A stretch of 33,583 nt of DNA, from the NCBI GenBank assembly GCA_002212985.1, contig NBMY01000151.1, positions 1 to 33,583 on the forward strand, in the 5' to 3' direction. Positions 15,735 through 22,416 of the stretch are shown here, in pieces. The translations under genes were made by a program, and so were the position numbers. Every line of letters starts with the position of its first letter. The stretch's first letter is position 1. Under the pieces are notes generated by a model. The model was not told the DNA's origin. It searched no databases and saw nothing but the letters and a program-made list of their open reading frames with translations. Source of the DNA: Sphingobacteriales bacterium TSM_CSS. Lineage in GTDB: Bacteria > Bacteroidota > Bacteroidia > Chitinophagales > UBA2359.

Positions 15735-16673
15735 TCAACTGCGTTCCCAGTAGTTAATTGCCTCTATATCGGCTAAAATGCGCAGGTAGCTGTTGTAACG
15801 GCTTTCGGCAATAAGCCCGTCTTCAAATGCTTTTTTAACGGCACATTGGTTTTCATCGCGATGCAGGCAGTTGTTATACTTGCAGTTTGGAAGCAATTGG
15901 CGCATTTCGCAAAAATAGTGGCTCACCTCATCGGGCTCAAGGTGTACTACGCCAAACTCTTTTATGCCCGGTGTATCAATAATAAACCCGCCAAAAGGCA
16001 GGGCATACATGCAGGCAAAGGTGGTAGTGTGCATACCTTTGCCGCTGAATTTTGAAATTTGGCGCGTGTTAAGGTCAAGCTCGGGCATAAGCAGATTAAT
16101 GAGGGTTGATTTACCCACCCCCGAATGCCCTGATACCAGATTGGTTTTATTTTTCATGGCGGCCTTCACCGCATCTATGCCATACCCTGTAGTTGCCGAT
16201 ACGGTAAGGCACTCATAACCCAAATGTTGGTAAATATGGGTGGCCTCGGCGCATAATTGGCGGTCTTTGGGGGTATAAACATCATACTTGTTAAACAAAA
16301 TAAGGGCCGGAATATGAAACATTTCGGCGGTAACCAAAAAGCGGTCAATAAACCCGAAAGAGGTGCGCGGTTCTGAAAAAGTAACCATGAGCACAGCCTG
16401 GTCAATATTAGCGGCAATAATTTGCTTTTGCCATTTTTTTCGGGGCGATTGCCTGATGATGTAATTTTTTCGGGGTAAAATGTCGGTAATGGTGCCGGTG
16501 TTCAAGCCTGCCTCCATATCTATTTCAACAAGGTCGCCCACAGCTACAGGGTTAGTGCTACCCAATTCATCTTGCCTGAACTTGCCTTTTATGCGGCACT
16601 CTATTTCTGTACCGCTTTTGGGAAGCAGCACTTTATACCAGCTTCCGGTAGATTGTAAAACTATTCCCTGCAT
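15735..16673 (-). CDS. rsgA: Ribosome small-subunit-dependent GTPase RsgA (YjeQ)
   Basis: A 312-residue circularly permuted GTPase that acts in late 30S subunit maturation. An OB-fold N-domain (1 to about 70) comes first. The GTPase motifs follow in permuted order: G4 NKYD (128-131), G1 GHSGVGKST (182-190) and G3 DTPG (233-236). A C-terminal zinc domain carries C264-x4-C269-x-H271-x5-C277. The length and all motifs fit an active enzyme. The start MQGIVLQSTG aligns with the OB-fold beginning. It stands alone on the - strand after a 500-bp gap containing a candidate promoter (16813-16847). The Cys-rich gene follows downstream after 109 bp with its own candidate promoter. Confidence 0.96.
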   Translation of the reverse strand: MQGIVLQSTGSWYKVLLPKSGTEIECRIKGKFRQDELGSTNPVAVGDLVEIDMEAGLNTGTITDILPRKNYIIRQSPRKKWQKQIIAANIDQAVLMVTFSEPRTSFGFIDRFLVTAEMFHIPALILFNKYDVYTPKDRQLCAEATHIYQHLGYECLTVSATTGYGIDAVKAAMKNKTNLVSGHSGVGKSTLINLLMPELDLNTRQISKFSGKGMHTTTFACMYALPFGGFIIDTPGIKEFGVVHLEPDEVSHYFCEMRQLLPNCKYNNCLHRDENQCAVKKAFEDGLIAESRYNSYLRILADIEAINYWERS

Positions 16674-16812
16674 GTAAATTTGTATTGAACATTTTTTTAC
16701 CCCTTCTTTGAACGGGTTGGTGTTAATGTTTATTAAGTGTATAGGAAAGCTAAAAGTTCCTTTGCCGAAAAAAATGTAGGTTTTATTAGCCCCGAAAGCC
16801 CGAAATCACAAG

Positions 16813-16847
16813 CAAAAGTAAAGCATAGGTTTGGCAAAATGAGCAAA
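16813..16847 (-). promoter_or_regulatory. Candidate promoter of rsgA
   Basis: On the - strand TTTG (16847-16844), 23 bases, then TACTTTTG (16820-16813). The -7 element is an exact match and the spacing is at the long end. It lies about 140 bases before the rsgA start. Confidence 0.38.
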
Positions 16848-17048
16848 AAAAGCATTTTTTAAGAAATGGATAGAACTGTAAGTTATGGTAATGTAACCCA
16901 ATTGCATTAACATGCGGTAGGTAAGGGTATGACCGTAAACAGCAATGCGCATGGTTTCTTTCTAATGTCGAGGAAGGGGGCGTAGCATAGCGGCACAGTG
17001 TGCAAAAAAGGCTTTATAGGGGTAAAATGAGCGCTAATCGGGCGGAAA

Positions 17049-17083
17049 GTGACTTTTGTCACCTTTGGAGCTGATAAAAATCA
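17049..17083. promoter_or_regulatory. Two tandem Crp/Fnr-like boxes
   Basis: Box 1 is GTGA-CTTTTG-TCAC (17049-17062), the core of a Crp-type site. Box 2 is TGAT-AAAA-ATCA (17072-17083), the core of an Fnr-type site. Both share TGA-N6-TCA, and their centres are 22 bp apart, two helical turns. They lie upstream of a -33/-7 candidate (17106-17136), about 65 and 87 bases before the expected transcription start, as for upstream-binding activators. Which regulator binds is unknown. Confidence 0.48.
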
Positions 17084-17105
17084 TCATTATGGGCAACATT
17101 AGTCA

Positions 17106-17136
17106 TTTGTAGTTACACCGGTTGCACCGAACTTTG
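17106..17136 (+). promoter_or_regulatory. Candidate promoter of the DUF2892-type gene
   Basis: TTTG (17106-17109), 19 bases, then GAACTTTG (17129-17136), one mismatch from TAnnTTTG. Transcription would start near 17143, some 35 bases before the ATG. A weak -7 element behind Crp/Fnr boxes fits an activated promoter. Confidence 0.42.
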
Positions 17137-17177
17137 CAGTGAAATTAAATACTTACTAATAAAAATTACACTGCCCC

Positions 17178-17387
17178 ATGGAACACAATATGAATTTTAC
17201 CGACATTGGCATTCGTTACTTGTTAATGATGGTTTTGGTTATTATTGGTGGTTTATTTAAATCGCCTTTGTTTATGTTGATAGGTTTTCCGTTCTTTTTA
17301 TTTGCCATTTTAGGCTGGTGCCCTATATTTCATTTTTTGGGCATTAACCACTACAAGCAAATGAAAGGCGAAGACAATATAGTTTAA
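17178..17387 (+). CDS. Small inner-membrane protein, DUF2892-like
   Basis: A 69-residue protein with two hydrophobic segments (about residues 12-26 and 31-46), followed by the motif GWCPIFHFLGIN (47-58). GWCP followed by a hydrophobic stretch and LGI is the hallmark of the DUF2892 family of small membrane proteins, often found with sulfur or redox genes. The Cys in GWCP may be functional, but the role is unknown. It is a single gene, convergent with sdaA (36-bp gap), and has two Crp/Fnr-like boxes and a promoter candidate upstream, which hints at control by oxygen, redox or carbon state (inference). A second in-frame ATG four codons in (MNFTDIG) is an alternative start. Confidence 0.82.
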   Translation: MEHNMNFTDIGIRYLLMMVLVIIGGLFKSPLFMLIGFPFFLFAILGWCPIFHFLGINHYKQMKGEDNIV

Positions 17388-17423
17388 GAACATTAGGTTG
17401 GAGTTGAGTAATGATAGGAAGGC

Positions 17424-18818
17424 TTAACTACCGGGCATGTTGCCCCATCCGAAAGTGGTAGCCAACCCACCGGTAGCTGTTTCCTTGTATTTGTGCGACA
17501 GGTCCTGACCGGTTTGCCTCATAACCTCTACCACTTGGTCAAAGGATATTACGGGTTTGCCAATGCCGGCGCGGCCTGCCGCTAAAAGGTAGGCGTTATA
17601 GGCTTTTATGGCTCCGTTTGCATTGCGTTCAATGCAAGGTATTTGTACCAGCCCTTTTATAGGGTCGCAAGTCATACCAAGGTGATGTTCGAGGGCAATT
17701 TCGGCAGCTGTTCCAATTTCGTGAATATCGCCGCCGTTGCAGTAACTAAACAAAGCCGCCGCCATAGAAGCCGCCGATCCTACTTCTGCCATACAGCCCA
17801 GTTCGGCGCCCGAAATGGAGGCATTGTCTTTAATGATAAAGCCAATCATGGCGGCAACGAGCAAGCCTTTGCGCAAGGTGTTTTCGGGAACGGAGCAATC
17901 ATGGCGAAGGTATTCGAGGCAGGCAGGAAGTATGCCGGCAGCGCCGTTTGTAGGAGCAGTTACCACCATTTGTCCGGCTGCGTTTTCTTCGGAAGTGGCA
18001 AGTGCATAAGCATTCAGTCGAGCAAAAAGGGCTTCGGCATGTCGCCCGTGTTGGGCGTGTTGTTGTACTTTTTCATACATCCCTTTTGCGCGACGGTAAA
18101 CATGCAAACCGCCGGGTAGTATGCCTTCCTTTTTTAACCCCTGCCGCACGCTTTGGCGCATTACTTCCATAATTTGGCCAATGCGCTCCATAATTTCCTC
18201 TTCGGTAAGGCCGGTAAGCGCTGTTTCGTTTTGCAACAGCAGTTCATCAATATGTAAGTTCTGCGCTTGCAGGGTAAGCAAGAGGCTGTCCATGTTATGA
18301 TATTCATAACGTGGTTTTTTTGTATTTGCCGAAAGGGTTGCCGCCCCTTCTTCCTCAATAAAACCGCCGCCTACCGAATAGTAAATGCGTTCAAAAACCG
18401 GTCTGAAATTGTTAAGCAGCACTAATTTCAGCGTGTTGGGGTGGCGGTAGGGGTTGTGGGTATAATCAAAAAAGATGTCGTGTTCGGTAAATGGCATTTT
18501 CAGCCCTGAAAAATCGGGCATATACACCTCTCCCGCCGTTTCAAGCAAACTGCTCAGCCATTCGGTATTAACCGTTTGCGGTATTTGCCCAAACAAACCC
18601 GCCAAAACCGCGCGGTGGGTGCCGTGCCCGTGTCCGGTGGCAGCCAAAGCGCCGTATAGCTCGCAGCGTATGCGGTAATTGCCGGCAGCGCCGTAGTGAG
18701 TAAAATACTGCAACACCAATTCCCTAAATAAATTGGCTGCCCGCATAGGGCCAACCGTGTGCGAACTGGAAGGCCCCGGCCCGATTTTAAATAACTCAAA
18801 AAACGAAGTGCATATCAT
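17424..18818 (-). CDS. sdaA: L-serine ammonia-lyase, iron-sulfur type, single chain
   Basis: A 464-residue enzyme converting L-serine to pyruvate and ammonia in the cytoplasm. The beta domain comes first (SFFELFKIGPGPSSSHTVGPMRAA), then the alpha domain from about residue 180. The three cluster cysteines are C342 (GCMAEVG), C384 (MTCDPIKG) and C395 (QIPCIERN). Their spacings of 42 and 11 match those I recall for E. coli SdaA. The catalytic-loop segment APTNGAAGILPAC is intact. The protein ends NMPGS, without the terminal Cys that occupies the active site in the Legionella enzyme. The [4Fe-4S] cluster makes it oxygen-sensitive. It is a single gene; a 10-bp inverted repeat (18839-18891) lies just upstream of the start. 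Confidence 0.95.
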   Translation of the reverse strand: MICTSFFELFKIGPGPSSSHTVGPMRAANLFRELVLQYFTHYGAAGNYRIRCELYGALAATGHGHGTHRAVLAGLFGQIPQTVNTEWLSSLLETAGEVYMPDFSGLKMPFTEHDIFFDYTHNPYRHPNTLKLVLLNNFRPVFERIYYSVGGGFIEEEGAATLSANTKKPRYEYHNMDSLLLTLQAQNLHIDELLLQNETALTGLTEEEIMERIGQIMEVMRQSVRQGLKKEGILPGGLHVYRRAKGMYEKVQQHAQHGRHAEALFARLNAYALATSEENAAGQMVVTAPTNGAAGILPACLEYLRHDCSVPENTLRKGLLVAAMIGFIIKDNASISGAELGCMAEVGSAASMAAALFSYCNGGDIHEIGTAAEIALEHHLGMTCDPIKGLVQIPCIERNANGAIKAYNAYLLAAGRAGIGKPVISFDQVVEVMRQTGQDLSHKYKETATGGLATTFGWGNMPGS

Positions 18819-18838
18819 AACCTCAATGTTTTAGCCCC

Positions 18839-18891
18839 TGTAAACCAACTTTATTGGCAAACGCCGAAAGGTAACGCTAATTTGGTTTACA
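18839..18891. promoter_or_regulatory. Inverted repeat flanking a possible sdaA promoter
   Basis: TGTAAACCAA (18839-18848) and TTGGTTTACA (18882-18891) are perfect 10-bp inverted copies separated by 33 bases. The left arm is 20 bases before the sdaA start. A - strand TACCTTTC (18873-18866), one base off the -7 consensus, lies between the arms. This fits an operator pair or a leader hairpin; no regulator can be named. Confidence 0.35.
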
Positions 18892-19005
18892 TTGTTCGCC
18901 CTCAACCAGCTTCGTTTTAAGTTTGGGTTTAGGCAATGCGCTTTTCTGCAAACAGCCTGCATTTTTAAATGCGTATGAAATAGAGGAAAAGAACAAACTG
19001 CCGGT

Positions 19006-19023
19006 TTCGTTTATATAAACGAA
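19006..19023. promoter_or_regulatory. Perfect 18-bp palindrome, candidate operator
   Basis: TTCGTTTATATAAACGAA is a complete dyad without spacer, 60 bases upstream of the protease -33 element and about 190 bases upstream of sdaA. Such compact palindromes are typical sites for dimeric repressors (inference). I found no second copy nearby. Confidence 0.35.
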
Positions 19024-19083
19024 CCATTATCCTGTATATAGACTGAAGAAATTGAAATCCCGAAAAATATTTTTCTGCCAGTA

Positions 19084-19114
19084 TTGCTTTTTTGAAAAGA
19101 ATGAGTTATTTTTG
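19084..19114 (+). promoter_or_regulatory. Promoter of the metalloprotease locus
   Basis: TTG (19084-19086), 20 bases, then TATTTTTG (19107-19114), an exact -7 match with good spacing. Transcription should start near 19121, about 35 bases before the ATG at 19156. It is therefore placed for that upstream ATG rather than for the ATG at 19268. Confidence 0.55.
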
Positions 19115-19155
19115 TAAAAATGATTTATTTGATAACCATCATAACCATCATTTTT

Positions 19156-19248
19156 ATGAAAAAGACACTAACTTTACAGAATCCCGACCTGCCGACCTGC
19201 CGACCTGCCGACCTGCCGACCTGCCGACCTGCCGACCTGCCGACTTAG
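19156..19248 (+). other. Short start frame (MKKTLTLQNP) running into the 8-base repeats, out of frame with the protease
   Basis: ATG at 19156 begins MKKTLTLQNP and then reads the repeats as DLPTCRPA cycles until TAG at 19246-19248. It lies 112 bases before the protease ATG, which is one base out of frame. One added 8-base unit, or two fewer, would fuse this start to the protease frame, giving a tail RLRHINAFLML before the hydrophobic stretch. It is the natural start by promoter position. In this copy it ends after 30 codons. Confidence 0.5.
19185..19244 (+). repeat. Octanucleotide tandem repeat (CGACCTGC)7, candidate phase-variation tract
   Basis: Seven perfect copies of CGACCTGC occupy 19185-19240, followed by a partial CGAC (19241-19244). 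Eight is not a multiple of three, so gain or loss of a unit shifts the reading frame. No frame within the tract contains a stop codon. The tract lies between a promoter-proximal ATG and the secreted protease. Confidence 0.97.
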
Positions 19249-19267
19249 GCACATTAACGCATTTCTG

Positions 19268-22200
19268 ATGCTTACTCTATTTTTAATATTTCCTAATTCA
19301 TATAGTATGGCACAGGAAAATGGATATTGTTATACTTTCGAGAATGGTCCTAATTTTCTTTCCAACTTACCTCCAAATTTAGAGAATTTGCGTGGAAGTA
19401 CAGAACCGATAACAGTACGGCTTTACATACACATTTTGCGCACCAGTAATGGGTTAGGAGGCAGAACACCCACCGAGGTAGATGAAGCCTTAAATATTCT
19501 GGAAAATGACTTCGCTTTGCACAACATATTTTTCAGGGTAGCCTGTACCGAATATATAGACAATGATGTATGGTATCTGAATTCTGCATCGGTATGTTAT
19601 TTAAGTTGTACCTGTTTGTACACGGTAAATCAGCATACCGACGGTATTGATATCTATATTAAAGACGATGTGCCGGTAATAGGCCCTGTCCCGCCTCTTG
19701 ATTATACGTTTAATGGTGGATTGAGTGGAGGCATTCCATCGGCAGAGTTTCCGGATGACCCTAATTTTATTACCGGTTTCATGATAGGAGGCATGGTAAA
19801 CGGCTATGATGTTACGCTTTCCAGCGTTATTTCTCACGAAATGGGACACGTATTGGGGTTATATCATACATACTATGGAACTTGCCCAACTGGTCCAATT
19901 ATTGTTGGTGCGGATTGCCCGTTGCCAACCTATGGCACTCCCTGTTTGGAGAATACATCAAACTGTGCTGATTGTGGCGATTTCATCTGCGATACACCCA
20001 CCGATCCTTTTAATGTTGTAAACTTAACCCCAACGACATGTGAAGGTATTTCCAACTGTGGGTTAACTGGATACTACCCCGATATAGAAAACATCATGTC
20101 ATCTTCTCAGCCCAATTGCCTATACCATTTTACGGCAGACCAAGGAAGCAGAATGAGGGATTTCTTAACTATACATCCGGCGCTTATTCCTTGTGTAATC
20201 ACCAACCCCGATGTAGGAGGCACTTTGCCTTTAGGACTAACTTATTGGACAGGGCAAATAAATGTAACTGAAGATATAATTGTTGCAACCGGTTCAGAAC
20301 TCTATATTGACGATGCCTTAGTTTATTTTGCAGATATAAATACAGGCATTGTTATTAAACCCGGTGCCATACTGCGAATTAACAATTCCACACTTCAAGG
20401 CAATAAATGCACACCTACACCTTGGCAAGGCATCCTCATTGAAGGCAATACCAACAAAGCACACCCTACCGATTACTACACCAACGGCAGCCCCCACCAC
20501 GGCGTAGCCATAGTTGAAAACAGTACCGTTCGCGATGCCATTACCGCCCTCCATGCTTACGATTTGGTTGATGTAGTTGGCTCTACTATGGGCGGCGGCA
20601 TTGTATATGCCAAAAACAGCCAGTTCATAAACAACAGGGTGAGCATACAGTTAGACCGTTTCAGGGGCGAACCCGGCGGCCCCAAATACTACCAAAAAAG
20701 CATTATAGAAGATAATGTCTTCTATAATGACAATGCCTCTTGGTTTCATATTGCCCAAGACCCCTTTAGCCATATAGCCCTCAATACCGCCGGACCCGGG
20801 CTCACCATTAGGCAAAACACCCTTACCGCCCAGAGTACGCTGCCACTTGAGTACCGCGGCACCGGCATACGCACAGTAAACACGCACCTCAACGTGTTAA
20901 ACAACCAATTCAACAACATCTTGCATGGCATAGATGCTTACAGCCTGCCCTCCCTATCGCGAAGCCTTACCATAAAAGGCAACACATTCTTCACCACCCA
21001 CCGATGCCTGAGCTTGAGCGGCGGCGTACTGGCTACCATTGCCGAAAACAACTTTTTTGATATACAAGCCGGCACCGCCGCCCTAAACGGATACGGCATT
21101 TTTGCCGATGGCGTGTGGGGCTACGATATAAGCGCCAATACCTTCACCTGCACCTTTGGCAATAATACCAACAACGCCAACTTAGGCATTATAGCACGTA
21201 ACGGCACCAACCAAGCAAGCGTCATTTCAGACAACTACTTTGGCGGCAGTTTTGGCATAGCCAACTATTTTGAAGGACAGAACAGCCGACTAACAGTGGA
21301 CTGCAACATATACGACAACAACGTAAATACAGACTGGGTTATCAACGGTTTCCTAAACGACCAAGGGGAATGTTATCCCAGCGACCCCATCAAAGCCCGT
21401 CGTAATGTGTTTCATACACCCATAGCGGGTGTAAACGGCTACAATATAGATGCCACCAACTACGCAAACCCCGCCGACCCCACCTCACCCTTTAGGTACG
21501 TAGGGCAGCCCGGATTTAATCCAGCGAGTGTTATTGGAAACATAAGTGTCAATAATGTGTGCTTTATTGACCCGGTTCCTTTTGAAAACAGCCAATGCAG
21601 TTTAGACCCCGATGCCTGCGGCGCTTGTGACCCCGACTGCTGGCGCATACTGTTAGACCAAACTACCGAAGAAACCAAAATAGCCTACCTGCAAACCCAA
21701 CTGCTGCGCGCCCAGTTGTGCAGTGGCAGAGAAGAAGACGCCAAATCTGACCTGCGCACCCGCAATACCACCGAAAGCGCCAAACTACTTGCAGCCACCT
21801 ATTACACCGAATACAAGGCAGACAGCACATGGTTATACCTAAACCAAATACCCGATGACAATGCCGAAAACACCGCCTTTAAGGAACTTTATACCGAGTT
21901 GCTCAATGGCATAGCGCCTGCTGCCGGCAGTGGTAAAACCATGGGCATACAAGAAGCCTACCTGCGCCAAACCGCCCTGCAGGAGCAAGAAGCCTACGCA
22001 CCCATAGCCCAAGCCATTAATGCCGGCTACTATGGCGAGGTGTATTACAAAAATGTAAAACCATCGGTAGCAAAACAACCGGCTAATAGCTTTTTGGAGC
22101 AAACTCTATTAACGGTGTATCCAAATCCTGCTATGAGCCATGTACAGTTCCTAATGCCCACTGATGGCAAGCGCTACCGCGTTATTGTAACAAATATGTA

Positions 22201-22345
22201 CGGCAAACAAATAGCGGTACATTTGTTAGAAAATGACAAGTTCGTTTGGAATACCGACCATTTGAGTTCAGGCTTGTACTTCTGTGCGTTGGTAAAACAA
22301 AACGGCGAGGTAGTAGAAACCCATAAATTAGTGATTGCCCGTTAA
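19268..22345 (+). CDS. M43-type secreted metalloprotease with beta-helix region and T9SS sorting domain
   Basis: 1025 residues from the ATG at 19268. The N-terminus is short and hydrophobic (MLTLFLIFPNSYSMAQ) without the usual basic residues; the better start may be 19156, which is out of frame in this copy. The catalytic domain spans about 40-310. Its zinc motif is H190-E191-M-G-H194-V-L-G197-L-Y-H200, with a later IMSSS Met-turn, as in pappalysin-like M43 peptidases, and Cys pairs surround it. Residues about 330-770 are a long beta-strand repeat with many NxF, NNxF and GI turns, likely a right-handed beta-helix. A type A T9SS sorting domain ends it (about 948-1025, LLTVYPNPAM and LSSGLYFCAL). 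Base composition changes inside the gene near 20400. A terminator-like hairpin follows the stop. Confidence 0.87.
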   Translation: MLTLFLIFPNSYSMAQENGYCYTFENGPNFLSNLPPNLENLRGSTEPITVRLYIHILRTSNGLGGRTPTEVDEALNILENDFALHNIFFRVACTEYIDNDVWYLNSASVCYLSCTCLYTVNQHTDGIDIYIKDDVPVIGPVPPLDYTFNGGLSGGIPSAEFPDDPNFITGFMIGGMVNGYDVTLSSVISHEMGHVLGLYHTYYGTCPTGPIIVGADCPLPTYGTPCLENTSNCADCGDFICDTPTDPFNVVNLTPTTCEGISNCGLTGYYPDIENIMSSSQPNCLYHFTADQGSRMRDFLTIHPALIPCVITNPDVGGTLPLGLTYWTGQINVTEDIIVATGSELYIDDALVYFADINTGIVIKPGAILRINNSTLQGNKCTPTPWQGILIEGNTNKAHPTDYYTNGSPHHGVAIVENSTVRDAITALHAYDLVDVVGSTMGGGIVYAKNSQFINNRVSIQLDRFRGEPGGPKYYQKSIIEDNVFYNDNASWFHIAQDPFSHIALNTAGPGLTIRQNTLTAQSTLPLEYRGTGIRTVNTHLNVLNNQFNNILHGIDAYSLPSLSRSLTIKGNTFFTTHRCLSLSGGVLATIAENNFFDIQAGTAALNGYGIFADGVWGYDISANTFTCTFGNNTNNANLGIIARNGTNQASVISDNYFGGSFGIANYFEGQNSRLTVDCNIYDNNVNTDWVINGFLNDQGECYPSDPIKARRNVFHTPIAGVNGYNIDATNYANPADPTSPFRYVGQPGFNPASVIGNISVNNVCFIDPVPFENSQCSLDPDACGACDPDCWRILLDQTTEETKIAYLQTQLLRAQLCSGREEDAKSDLRTRNTTESAKLLAATYYTEYKADSTWLYLNQIPDDNAENTAFKELYTELLNGIAPAAGSGKTMGIQEAYLRQTALQEQEAYAPIAQAINAGYYGEVYYKNVKPSVAKQPANSFLEQTLLTVYPNPAMSHVQFLMPTDGKRYRVIVTNMYGKQIAVHLLENDKFVWNTDHLSSGLYFCALVKQNGEVVETHKLVIAR

Positions 22346-22357
22346 TTTTTTCACCCT

Positions 22358-22398
22358 AAAAGCGCATACTTACCTATCATGGAGGGTATGCGCTTTTT
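22358..22398 (+). terminator. Intrinsic terminator between the two T9SS genes
   Basis: AAAAGCGCATAC (22358-22369) pairs perfectly over 12 bp with GTATGCGCTTTT (22386-22397), and the T-run reaches 22398. It ends only 18 bases before the next ATG, so the downstream gene depends on read-through or on a promoter I cannot see. Confidence 0.85.
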
Positions 22399-22416
22399 AC
22401 ATTTCATCCTTGCAAA

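Larger units (their letters stand above)
16674..17177. other. 504-bp divergent intergenic region with control sites
   Basis: It contains a - strand promoter candidate for rsgA (16813-16847), two Crp/Fnr-like boxes (17049-17083) and a + strand promoter candidate (17106-17136) for the small membrane protein gene. From about 16860 to 17040 I see no coding sequence, repeat or hairpin of note. Confidence 0.55.
18819..19267. other. 449-bp divergent region between sdaA and the metalloprotease
   Basis: It holds an inverted repeat before sdaA (18839-18891), a small dyad GCATTT-TT-AAATGC (18959-18972), an 18-bp perfect palindrome (19006-19023), a promoter (19084-19114), a doubled ATAACCATC (19132-19149), a short start-proximal frame (19156-19248) and seven 8-base tandem repeats (19185-19240). 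Each main element is listed separately. Confidence 0.6.

Noticed and set aside
19185..19244. Octanucleotide repeat considered as a CRISPR or origin iteron
   Set aside because: Units are directly adjacent without spacers. There is no DnaA-box pattern, and the position at a gene start points to a coding microsatellite.
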